Source of the DNA: Gammaproteobacteria bacterium | GTDB taxonomy: Bacteria > Pseudomonadota > Gammaproteobacteria > UBA6429 > Thiohalophilaceae | Direction: 5' to 3' | Assembly: GCA_024639445.1 (NCBI GenBank) | Contig: JAHEIJ010000184.1 | Span: forward strand, 1-5,233 | Length of the DNA: 5,233 nt | Shown here: positions 1 through 5,233 of the stretch, in pieces | Numbering within the stretch: the stretch's first letter is position 1 | How the letters are laid out: each line of letters starts with the position of its first letter | Program-made: the position numbers and the translations under genes | The notes under the pieces: generated by a model | Seen by the model: only the letters and a program-made list of their open reading frames with translations | The model's database searches: none | Told to the model about the DNA's origin: nothing

Positions 1-146
1 TCGTATCGGTATGGTAAATGAAACAACAAATCTTCAACGCTATGAATATCCAGTCGCGTCAGACGTTCTGCGACTTTTGGCCCCACTCCCTTGAGCGATG
101 TAACAGGTAAACGGCTTTCAAGCCCACCCTGGGCGACATTATTCAT
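1..146 (-). CDS. recG: RecG ATP-dependent DNA helicase, N-terminal fragment (runs off left edge)
   Basis: Only the first 48 codons are in the window. They encode an N-terminus typical of RecG: a helix-hairpin-helix-like stretch around residues 17-30 (SLKGVGPKVAERL), followed by the family signature DLLFHLPYRY at 39-48. RecG is a cytoplasmic superfamily 2 helicase that remodels stalled replication forks and recombination intermediates; the motor domains lie outside the window. The ATG at 146-144 is the only plausible start, because the same frame reaches a stop eight codons upstream, and that stop is the TAG that ends ridA. There is no good Shine-Dalgarno sequence, so translation may be coupled to ridA, which ends 21 bp upstream. 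The ridA-recG adjacency at the end of a spoT cluster is common in gammaproteobacteria, which supports the call. Identification is by recognisable sequence, not by a search. Confidence 0.9.
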   Translation of the reverse strand, partial: MNNVAQGGLESRLPVTSLKGVGPKVAERLTRLDIHSVEDLLFHLPYRY

Positions 147-167
147 ACCGGCGCGGAGTAAACTCGA

Positions 168-554
168 CTAACTACCGAGATACATAATCGCATCCATCTC
201 AACTCCGGCACCTTTTGGCAGGGCCACAACACCGATGGCTGCGCGGGCCGGATAGGGCTGACTGAAATATTCTGCCATTATTTCATTCACCACAGGGAAA
301 TCTCCGAGGTCCGTGAGGAAAATATTCAGCTTAACGATATCGCCCAGTTCACCACCTGCTGCCTGACAAACAGCCGAAAGATTATCGAAGACACGACGGA
401 TCTGGATAGCTATGTCGCCTTCAATCAATTCCATACTTTCCGGCACCAGAGGGATCTGGCCAGACAGATAAACAGTTCGATCCACCTTCACCGCCTGGGA
501 ATATGTACCGATAGCTTTTGGGGCATTATCTGTGCGAATAATTTCACGGGCCAT
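168..554 (-). CDS. ridA: RidA/YjgF family 2-iminobutanoate/2-iminopropanoate deaminase
   Basis: A 128-residue protein, the usual length for the RidA/YER057c/UK114 family. RidA hydrolyses reactive enamine/imine intermediates released by PLP enzymes such as threonine dehydratase, protecting other PLP enzymes. It acts in the cytoplasm as a trimer. Visible family features are NAPKAIGTYSQ (10-20), SGQIP (31-35), the GDIVK segment (71-75), PARAAIGV (102-109) with the substrate-carboxylate-binding Arg104, and ALPKGAGVEMDAI (111-123) with the conserved Glu119. All key residues appear intact, so it should be an active deaminase rather than one of the family members lacking the arginine. The ATG start is backed by a strong ribosome site, AAGGAG, seven bases upstream (567-562). 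It lies 111 bp downstream of spoT and 21 bp upstream of recG. It may have its own promoter in the spacer after spoT. Confidence 0.95.
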   Translation of the reverse strand: MAREIIRTDNAPKAIGTYSQAVKVDRTVYLSGQIPLVPESMELIEGDIAIQIRRVFDNLSAVCQAAGGELGDIVKLNIFLTDLGDFPVVNEIMAEYFSQPYPARAAIGVVALPKGAGVEMDAIMYLGS

Positions 555-591
555 TAACTCTCTCCTTCAATATTCGATGGATTTGAACTTC

Positions 592-618
592 ACTATATTA
601 GGATAACGTGCTTATGAA
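592..618 (-). promoter_or_regulatory. Candidate promoter upstream of ridA
   Basis: On the minus strand a -10-like TATAGT (597-592, five of six matches to TATAAT) lies about 40 bases upstream of the ridA ATG. The best -35-like hexamer is TTCATA (618-613, four of six), but its 15-bp spacing is short of the preferred 17. The spacer is AT-rich and 111 bp long, larger than needed for a simple co-transcribed junction, so an internal promoter is plausible. This is weak motif evidence only. Confidence 0.25.
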
Positions 619-626
619 CTAAAGAA

Positions 627-652
627 TTTACACGTAAGCAAATGCGGGTAAA
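627..652 (-). terminator. Weak stem-loop just after spoT, possible attenuator or partial terminator
   Basis: In the minus-strand RNA, UUUACCCG (652-645) can pair with CGUGUAAA (634-627). This gives an 8-bp stem with one C/U mismatch and a 10-base loop, starting 13 bases after the spoT stop. It is followed by a U-rich stretch (626-617, seven of ten U). The stem is AT-rich and interrupted, so strong termination is unlikely. It could reduce read-through from spoT into ridA or mark a processed 3' end. Chance formation in AT-rich DNA is possible. Confidence 0.25.
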
Positions 653-665
653 ATGATCTGACGAT

Positions 666-2762
666 TTATTTCTTCAACCGATAAATTCGAACCACCATTT
701 CCATACTGCGTAATCTTTTCATGATGCGCGCAAGATGGCGGCGATCACGCACATCAACGGTAAAACTCAGCGCCGAGTGCATACCATCACGTTCCTCGAT
801 ACTAACCTTCTCAATATTCGCTTCCATATCTGCCAACGTTGCAGCAACCTTGGCCAGAACGCCACGCTGATTTTCCACTTCCAGCTTGATATCGATAGGA
901 AACTCTCCAGCCACAGCCTTTTCCCACTCCACGTCGATCCATTTTTCCGGTCGATTTCGATATTCCGCTACGTTCTTGCAATCCTCTGTATGAACAACAA
1001 TACCGCGACCCGATGTCACAAATCCCAGGATGGGATCCCCGGGTATGGGGCGACAGCACTTGGCATAAGTTACAACCGCACCTTCGGTGCCTCTTATTGC
1101 CAGCGGCCGTGATATTTTTGTTGCCTGCTCCTGTACTTCCTCACCCTGCAGCATTGCTCGTGCAATAACCATCGGCATCTGGTTGCCCAGACCAATTTCA
1201 CTGGCCATCACTTCCATCGAGTCAAAATTGAATTCCTGTATGACCCGGTTTACCTGCTCTTCAGTCAGGTTTTCAATACTGCTCCCATGTGCGGCAAGGC
1301 TCTTGTTAAGCAAGCGAGTCCCCAACATGACTGCTTCATCCTGCTGTAAATTTTTCAGGTAATTGCGAATGTTGGTTCTGGCCTTGGCGGTGCTTACAAA
1401 ATCCAGCCAGGCAGGATTGGGTTGTGCACCTTTAGATGTAATGATCTCTACGGTCTGGCCATTGAATAATTCGGTACGCAAGGGCATAAGCCGTCGGTCG
1501 ATCTTCACCGCGACGCACTGGTTACCCACATCGGTATGCACCGCGTAGGCGAAATCCACAGCGGTGGCACCACGAGGCAACACCATGATGTCACCTTGTG
1601 GAGTAAACACATAGACTTCAACGGGAAACAGATCGATTTTGACATTTTCCAGAAACTCTATCGAATTGCCTGCCTTTGATTGAATTTCCAACAGGTCATG
1701 TAACCACTTGCGTGCACGTACCTGTGCACTGTTACGCCCTGCTTCCTTACTGCTCTTGTACAACCAGTGTGCAGCAATACCTGCTTCGGCTACCTTATGC
1801 ATTTCCTCTGTACGAATTTGTACTTCAATGGGAACACTGTAAGGACTGAATAAAACAGTGTGCAATGACTGGTAGCCATTGGCTTTGGGAATAGCAATAT
1901 AGTCTTTGAAACGATCCGGCATGGGTGTGTAGAGATTATGCACTGCACCTAATACGCGATAGCAGGTGTCAACCGAATCAACAATGATACGAAACGCGTA
2001 AACATCCATCACCTCACTAAAGGCAAGATGCTTGATTTTCATTTTTTTATAGATGCTATACAGGTGTTTTTCGCGACCAATAACCTCACCCCCCAGTCCT
2101 TCCTGCTTGAGGCGTTCCTTAACGGTCTCTTCGATCTTGCCAACGATTTCTTTACGATTACCGCGCGCTTTTTTCAAACTCTCTGACAGAATTTGACTGC
2201 GTAACGGGTACATGGCAGTAAAACCGAGGTCTTCCAGTTCCAGCCGCATTTTATTCATGCCCAGGCGATTCGCGATTGGGGCATAAATATCGAGGGTCTC
2301 ACGGGCGATACGACGACGTTTATCGGGACGCATCACGCCCAGGGTGCGCATATTGTGGAGTCGATCCGCCAGCTTGATCAAGATGACGCGGATATCCTCC
2401 ACCATCGCCAGCATCATTTTGCGAAAATTTTCTGCTTGTGCTTCAGCCTTGCTTTCGAATTGAATGTGGGTCAGTTTGCTGACACCGTCAACCAGCACCG
2501 CCACTTCCTCGCCAAAGCGGCTTTTAACTTTTTCTATGGGAGTTCCGGTATCTTCAATAACATCGTGCAGAATCGCGGCCACAATGCTCTTGGGATCCAT
2601 GTGCATTTCCGCAAGGATCTTGGCAACCGCAATCGGGTGGGTAATATAGGGTTCACCGCTAAGGCGATGTTGGCCTTCATGGGCCTCGGCACCGAACAGA
2701 TAAGCCTGATAAACCTCAGTTATCTGATCGGGCTCAAGATAGCGTTCCAGCAGTTCACACAA
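666..2762 (-). CDS. spoT: SpoT bifunctional (p)ppGpp synthetase/hydrolase
   Basis: A long RSH-family enzyme, 698 residues from the TTG used here (E. coli SpoT is about 702). It controls the stringent response by making (p)ppGpp from GTP/GDP and ATP and by hydrolysing it. Domains in order: an HD hydrolase at about 20-160, with THP (His42), HD (66-67) and LADR (Asp133); a synthetase at about 225-340, with GREKHLYSIYKKM, RFKD (284-287), the PKANGYQSLHT loop (292-302) and EVQIRTEE; TGS at about 380-442; helical and Cys-rich regions with AKCCRPIPGD (567-576), His591 and Cys595; and a C-terminal ACT domain at about 622-698. The RxKD form of the synthetase motif is typical of bifunctional enzymes rather than RelA. 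Both active sites look intact by motif. The start is uncertain: no ATG or GTG lies in frame between the rpoZ stop and the first conserved residues. TTG at 2762-2760 is the best standard choice, with ATT at 2771 or CTG at 2807 as alternatives. None has a convincing Shine-Dalgarno sequence. It lies 65 bp after rpoZ and is probably co-transcribed with it. Confidence 0.96.
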   Translation of the reverse strand: MCELLERYLEPDQITEVYQAYLFGAEAHEGQHRLSGEPYITHPIAVAKILAEMHMDPKSIVAAILHDVIEDTGTPIEKVKSRFGEEVAVLVDGVSKLTHIQFESKAEAQAENFRKMMLAMVEDIRVILIKLADRLHNMRTLGVMRPDKRRRIARETLDIYAPIANRLGMNKMRLELEDLGFTAMYPLRSQILSESLKKARGNRKEIVGKIEETVKERLKQEGLGGEVIGREKHLYSIYKKMKIKHLAFSEVMDVYAFRIIVDSVDTCYRVLGAVHNLYTPMPDRFKDYIAIPKANGYQSLHTVLFSPYSVPIEVQIRTEEMHKVAEAGIAAHWLYKSSKEAGRNSAQVRARKWLHDLLEIQSKAGNSIEFLENVKIDLFPVEVYVFTPQGDIMVLPRGATAVDFAYAVHTDVGNQCVAVKIDRRLMPLRTELFNGQTVEIITSKGAQPNPAWLDFVSTAKARTNIRNYLKNLQQDEAVMLGTRLLNKSLAAHGSSIENLTEEQVNRVIQEFNFDSMEVMASEIGLGNQMPMVIARAMLQGEEVQEQATKISRPLAIRGTEGAVVTYAKCCRPIPGDPILGFVTSGRGIVVHTEDCKNVAEYRNRPEKWIDVEWEKAVAGEFPIDIKLEVENQRGVLAKVAATLADMEANIEKVSIEERDGMHSALSFTVDVRDRRHLARIMKRLRSMEMVVRIYRLKK

Positions 2763-2827
2763 ACTGCTAATACGAAATTCGGAAGGGATATCCCCGCCGT
2801 TTTTCAGCTTGGAACTAGGCGTGGCGA

Positions 2828-3220
2828 TTACTCGCCCCCTTCACCTTCATTATCTCCGCCTGCGAGACCAACCATTTCGCCTTCCAGTGCGGCCTTGATC
2901 GCAGCAGCAACATCCATTTCCGACTTTTCCTCAACCGCGGCGGCGGCACCTGTGGTCGCGGCAATCTCCTGATCATCCGCACTCAATTCTTCCACCAGTT
3001 CTTCTTCAGTAGCAACCGGCTCTACTTCATTGAGTATCTCCGCATTAACCAGATTTTCGGCAATTTCACGCAGCGCAATAACGGTCGGCTTGTCGTTTTC
3101 TTCTTCCAGTAGTGGCGGGGCACCCATGGCAACCTGGCGGGCGCGTTTGGACGCTACCAGCACCAGCTCAAAACGGTTATCAACATTCTCAAGGCAATCT
3201 TCAACAGTAACGCGGGCCAT
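2828..3220 (-). CDS. rpoZ: RNA polymerase omega subunit with long acidic C-terminal tail
   Basis: Omega binds beta-prime, aids RNA polymerase assembly and contributes to ppGpp binding site 1. The first 65 or so residues are canonical: MARVTVEDC at the N-terminus (the A-R-V-T contact motif for ppGpp is present), NRFELVLVASKRARQ (15-29), and the segment EENDKPTVIALREI (40-53) that packs on beta-prime. The protein is 130 residues, whereas E. coli omega is 91. The excess is a low-complexity Glu/Ala/Gly-rich tail: residues 71-130 hold 18 Asp/Glu against two Lys, with no obvious motif, and are probably disordered in part. The ATG start matches the family exactly and has GGAG eight bases upstream. 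It lies 88 bp after gmk and 65 bp before spoT, the common gammaproteobacterial arrangement. The tail is in frame, runs to a clean TAA and shows no sign of a frameshift. Confidence 0.95.
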   Translation of the reverse strand: MARVTVEDCLENVDNRFELVLVASKRARQVAMGAPPLLEEENDKPTVIALREIAENLVNAEILNEVEPVATEEELVEELSADDQEIAATTGAAAAVEEKSEMDVAAAIKAALEGEMVGLAGGDNEGEGGE

Positions 3221-3239
3221 CTACTCTTCTCCGGATATC

Positions 3240-3256
3240 ACCCACCCTGGGCGGGT
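3240..3256 (-). other. GC-rich hairpin in the rpoZ leader
   Basis: In the minus-strand RNA, ACCCGCC (3256-3250) pairs with GGUGGGU (3246-3240) around a three-base CAG loop. The 7-bp stem includes one G-U wobble. It is followed by GAUAUCCGGAG rather than a U-run, so it is not an intrinsic terminator. It sits just upstream of the rpoZ ribosome site and could affect translation or protect a processed 5' end. No function is demonstrated by the sequence. Confidence 0.4.
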
Positions 3257-3287
3257 AAGGGCATGTAATTCATAAAAGTGACCGGAA

Positions 3288-3293
3288 ATTATA
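3288..3293 (-). promoter_or_regulatory. Candidate -10 box of an rpoZ-spoT promoter
   Basis: A perfect TATAAT occurs on the minus strand in the 88-bp gmk-rpoZ gap. It would start transcription near 3281 and give a leader of about 60 nt before the rpoZ ATG. The region 17 bp upstream, TAGCTT, matches TTGACA at only two positions, so activity would depend on another element. It would let rpoZ and spoT be transcribed independently of yicC-gmk. The support is one hexamer and its position. Confidence 0.4.
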
Positions 3294-3308
3294 TCCATCC
3301 GATTACAT

Positions 3309-3935
3309 TTAAGCTAGCAGCTCATTCAGCATTTCACCATGTCGGCTGGCCTGAAGCGGGCTTCGCAGGCGATTTGCCGTGATTATTGCCTCTAACTCCT
3401 CCAGGGCGGTATCGAAGTCGTCATTTATCACCAGGTAGTCGAACTCCGCATAATGGGACATTTCGCTCTCGGCATCCTGCATTCGTCGAGCGATAACCTC
3501 ATCGCCATCCTGACCCCGGCCACGCAGGCGATCCTCCAGGGCCTGACGTGACGGAGGTAAAATAAACACCCCCAGACTGTCTGGGAATTGTTGCCGCACC
3601 TGACGCGCACCCTGCCAGTCAATTTCAAGGATCACATCCACCCCAGCAGCCAGGCGTTCTTCAATATTGGCACGTGCGGTACCATAGAAGTTGTCGAACA
3701 CCTGGGCATGTTCCAGAAATGCACCCTCATTCACCATCGTATTAAACACCGAGACATCAGTAAAATGGTAATTAACCCCATCTACTTCGCCCTGACGAGG
3801 TGCTCGAGTGGTATGAGATACCGACACTTCAATGCCGTCAGACTTATCCAGCAGTGCCTTGACCAGACTGGTTTTCCCGGCCCCGGAAGGCGCTGCGAAA
3901 ATATATAAAGTGCCTTGCGGCGAATTACTTTGCAT
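3309..3935 (-). CDS. gmk: Guanylate kinase
   Basis: A 208-residue guanylate kinase, the normal length for the family. It phosphorylates GMP to GDP with ATP in the cytoplasm, a required step in GTP and dGTP supply. Visible motifs are the P-loop APSGAGKTS (15-23); the GMP-binding segment SVSHTTRAPRQGE (38-50) followed by VNYHF (54-58) with the conserved Tyr56; the FLEHA motif (73-77) and YGT (84-86); the DWQGARQV segment (106-113); and the lid region with RLRGRGQD (136-143) and Arg150/Arg151. All expected catalytic and binding residues appear present. The ATG at 3935-3933 gives the usual short N-terminus before the P-loop. An ATG seven bases upstream is out of frame. The Shine-Dalgarno sequence is weak, and the yicC stop is only 18 bp upstream, so co-transcription and coupling with yicC are likely. 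GMP kinases of proteobacteria are generally reported as not strongly ppGpp-inhibited, so the link to spoT is probably metabolic. Confidence 0.97.
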   Translation of the reverse strand: MQSNSPQGTLYIFAAPSGAGKTSLVKALLDKSDGIEVSVSHTTRAPRQGEVDGVNYHFTDVSVFNTMVNEGAFLEHAQVFDNFYGTARANIEERLAAGVDVILEIDWQGARQVRQQFPDSLGVFILPPSRQALEDRLRGRGQDGDEVIARRMQDAESEMSHYAEFDYLVINDDFDTALEELEAIITANRLRSPLQASRHGEMLNELLA

Positions 3936-3953
3936 TATTCATTACACCCGGAT

Positions 3954-4820
3954 TCACTCGATATTCTGTACTTGTTCGCGCATTTGCTCGATAAACACTT
4001 TCAGGTCAACCGAGGCACGGGTCGTGTCCGCATGAATCGACTTGGATCCCAGTGTATTCGCTTCCCGGTTGAGTTCCTGCATCAGAAAATCGAGTCGTCG
4101 CCCTACCGGTTTATCCGAATCCAGGACCCGTTTAACTTCTTCAATATGCATACTGAGGCGATCGATTTCTTCTGCTACATCGGTCTTTTGTGCCAGGTAA
4201 ACCATCTCCTGCTCCAGCCTATCCTGGTCCAGTTCCACCCTGGCTTCATTGATACGCTCCAGTAGCTTCTCGCGCCATTGTTGCAGAATGTCAGGTAATT
4301 GTTGTTTAACCGTCGCCACGATCGCATCCATTGAATCGCAACGCTCGCGAATGACCTGCGCCAGTTTCTGTCCTTCACGTTCACGTGCGTTGATCAAGTC
4401 ATCAAGGGCCTGGGCGAGCAACTGTGTCACCGCGGTTTTTAGTACCTCCAGGTCTACCAGCTTACTCTGTACCACGCCCGGCATGCGCAGAACTTCAAGG
4501 GAACTGATGGGCCCCGGGCTATATAAATAGGAATCTATATGCCGACAGGCATGGGCGATACGTTTTACCCGCTCATCATCCACTGGCAATTCCGAATCAG
4601 CCAGCTCCGGTGGGGTATAACGCAGGTTACACTCCAGTTTACCGCGACCCAGTCGCATGGTAATTTGTTCCCGCAAGACCGGTTCAAGATTGCGTAGCTC
4701 CTCCGGTAAACGCAACGAGATATCAAGATAGCGGTGATTGACCGTACGTATTTCAATTACCAGGTCACCGGCCTCGTTACTGGCTTCCTGACGACTGAAA
4801 GCGGTCATACTACGAATCAT
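3954..4820 (-). CDS. yicC: YicC/YloC family endoribonuclease-like protein
   Basis: A 288-residue member of the YicC/YloC family, matching E. coli YicC in length and at both ends: MIRSMTAFSR at the start and EQMREQVQNIE at the end. The N-terminal YicC domain (about 1-155) includes RTVNHRYLDISLRLPE (25-40) and the conserved RGKLEC (59-64). A coiled-coil-rich middle follows, and the C-terminal DUF1732 domain (about 204-288) holds EQEMVYLAQKTDVAEEIDRL (203-222, given as seen), GRRLDFLMQELNRE (240-253) and GSKSIHAD (258-265). The family is linked to RNA turnover, and members have been described as endoribonucleases; the substrate here is unknown. The ATG at 4820-4818 agrees with the family start. 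An AGGA-containing ribosome site lies somewhat far upstream. It is the first minus-strand gene of the group, 18 bp before gmk and divergent from the kinase gene. Confidence 0.94.
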   Translation of the reverse strand: MIRSMTAFSRQEASNEAGDLVIEIRTVNHRYLDISLRLPEELRNLEPVLREQITMRLGRGKLECNLRYTPPELADSELPVDDERVKRIAHACRHIDSYLYSPGPISSLEVLRMPGVVQSKLVDLEVLKTAVTQLLAQALDDLINAREREGQKLAQVIRERCDSMDAIVATVKQQLPDILQQWREKLLERINEARVELDQDRLEQEMVYLAQKTDVAEEIDRLSMHIEEVKRVLDSDKPVGRRLDFLMQELNREANTLGSKSIHADTTRASVDLKVFIEQMREQVQNIE

Positions 4821-4878
4821 GGTGATGACTTCCTGTAATGTTAAACTCCAAAGGCAAGCCTACCACGGCGACCCTTGC

Positions 4879-4905
4879 ATTATCAGCCTCAAAACTTTTA
4901 TTCAA
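4879..4905 (-). promoter_or_regulatory. Candidate promoter for yicC-gmk
   Basis: On the minus strand, GATAAT (4884-4879, five of six matches to the -10 consensus) is preceded at 15-bp spacing by TTGAAT (4905-4900, four of six matches to -35). It would give a leader of about 50 nt before the yicC ATG. The spacing is short, and an alternative pair further upstream (TTGAAA 4958-4953 with TAATAT 4933-4928) has 19-bp spacing. The 150-bp divergent region must hold a promoter for each direction, but which hexamers are used is uncertain. Confidence 0.3.
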
Positions 4906-4917
4906 TATTTTGTTCAG

Positions 4918-4942
4918 GATGCCGACTATATTAGTCTAGAAT
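4918..4942 (+). promoter_or_regulatory. Palindromic operator-like site, resembling an IscR type 1 motif, in the kinase promoter region
   Basis: GACTA (4924-4928), a TAT centre and TAGTC (4932-4936) form a perfect inverted repeat. This 13-bp core fits the core of the published IscR type 1 consensus (GACT, R, WWW, Y, AGTC) at every position. On the left flank the inner three bases also fit, but the outer three (GAT against ATA) do not; four of six right-flank bases fit. Two -10-like hexamers for the plus-strand kinase gene, TATATT (4927-4932) and TAGAAT (4937-4942), lie within the site, so a bound protein would block transcription. The hexamer AGTCTA also repeats 12 bp apart (4933-4938 and 4945-4950). 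Neither -10 has a good -35 at standard spacing. Whether any protein binds is not known. Confidence 0.35.
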
Positions 4943-4970
4943 ACAGTCTATTTTTCAAACACTTGAGTTT

Positions 4971-5233
4971 ATGACGAAACATTCCCACGAACTTCCACCC
5001 GGGACGCTGCTGGACGGCTATACCATTAATCGCGTCATTGGCGGCGGGGGATTCAGTGTAGTCTATCTGGCTACTGATAGTGCCGGAAACAAAGTGGTGA
5101 TCAAAGAATACATGCCGATGAAACTGGCGATGCGCAACGAAAACCTCGAGGTTGTCGCCATTAATGAAAATAATGTGGAACGTTTTGCCCACGGTCGGCG
5201 GCTGTTTTTCCAGGAAACCAGCACCCTTACCAC
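4971..5233 (+). CDS. Ser/Thr protein kinase (Hanks type), N-terminal fragment (runs off right edge)
   Basis: The first 87 codons of a eukaryotic-like Ser/Thr kinase. After a short polar leader, the kinase domain begins at GYTINRVIG (16-24). It shows a glycine-rich ATP loop GGGGFSVVYLA (24-34), then VVIKEYMP (42-49) with Lys45 as the expected ATP-anchoring lysine, and RRLFFQET (76-83) where Glu82 is the likely helix-C partner. The KEYMP-type extension between beta-3 and helix C resembles a proteobacterial kinase group with IKEYLP motifs. The catalytic loop, activation segment and any membrane or sensor domain are beyond the edge, so activity, topology and substrate cannot be judged. The ATG at 4971 has only a weak ribosome site (GAG at 4965-4967), but no upstream ATG in frame fits better. 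In relatives such kinases often neighbour a PP2C-type phosphatase and rph; that is not visible here. Confidence 0.87.
   Translation, partial: MTKHSHELPPGTLLDGYTINRVIGGGGFSVVYLATDSAGNKVVIKEYMPMKLAMRNENLEVVAINENNVERFAHGRRLFFQETSTLT

Noticed and set aside
735..1112. A 125-codon plus-strand open frame opposite the 3' part of spoT
   Set aside because: It is fully inside the conserved ACT and Cys-rich coding region of spoT and has no recognisable protein features.
2783..2796. Palindrome GGGATATCCC between rpoZ and spoT
   Set aside because: The arms do not extend beyond the 10-bp core and there is no loop, so it is a poor hairpin. As a protein site it matches no motif I know.
2355..2972. A 205-codon open frame on the plus strand, antisense to spoT and the end of rpoZ
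   Set aside because: It lies opposite two strongly conserved genes, its product resembles no family I recognise, and its Ser/Pro/Ala-rich end simply mirrors the acidic tail codons of rpoZ.
3240..3256. The rpoZ-leader hairpin as an intrinsic terminator after gmk
   Set aside because: In the direction of transcription it is not followed by a U-run, and it lies directly before the rpoZ ribosome site.
4926..5192. An 88-codon minus-strand open frame overlapping the kinase start and the divergent spacer
   Set aside because: The opposite strand encodes clear kinase motifs (glycine loop, VIKEY); this frame is its shadow.
1..5233. CRISPR arrays, tRNA or rRNA genes, insertion sequences, attachment sites
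   Set aside because: No regularly spaced repeats, no cloverleaf or rRNA-like stretches, no transposase-like frames or flanking inverted repeats were seen; conserved genes fill nearly all of the window.

Overview
This window reads as an ordinary chromosomal housekeeping region from a gammaproteobacterium. The evidence is the gene order gmk–rpoZ–spoT–ridA–recG on the minus strand and protein sequences that resemble the E. coli and Pseudomonas orthologues along their whole length. Base composition is close to balanced and similar throughout. I see no mobile element, tRNA, rRNA or CRISPR array. The genus cannot be fixed from this sequence. A YicC gene directly before gmk, with a divergent Ser/Thr protein kinase behind it, makes enterics unlikely, because E. 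coli keeps yicC elsewhere and lacks such a kinase here.

Layout, in minus-strand transcription order from right to left. yicC (4820-3954) is followed after 18 bp by gmk (3935-3309). An 88-bp gap holds a perfect TATAAT box and a GC-rich hairpin, and then comes rpoZ (3220-2828). After 65 bp comes spoT (about 2762-666), and after a 111-bp spacer with a weak stem-loop and a candidate promoter comes ridA (554-168). After 21 bp comes recG, of which only the first 48 codons are present (146-1). On the plus strand, beyond a 150-bp divergent intergenic region, a Ser/Thr protein kinase begins at 4971 and runs off the right edge after 87 codons.

How the genes fit together: Gmk makes GDP, a precursor of ppGpp. 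SpoT makes and degrades ppGpp. Omega (RpoZ) forms one of the two ppGpp-binding sites on RNA polymerase, and its N-terminal MARVT contact motif is intact here. YicC is an RNA-degradation protein, RidA removes reactive enamine/imine by-products, and RecG is a DNA-repair helicase. The core of the window is therefore nucleotide and alarmone metabolism plus RNA polymerase.

I found no clear undescribed system. The points most worth a second look are an IscR-type palindrome in the kinase promoter region, a long acidic C-terminal tail on omega, and a spoT gene with no ATG or GTG start.
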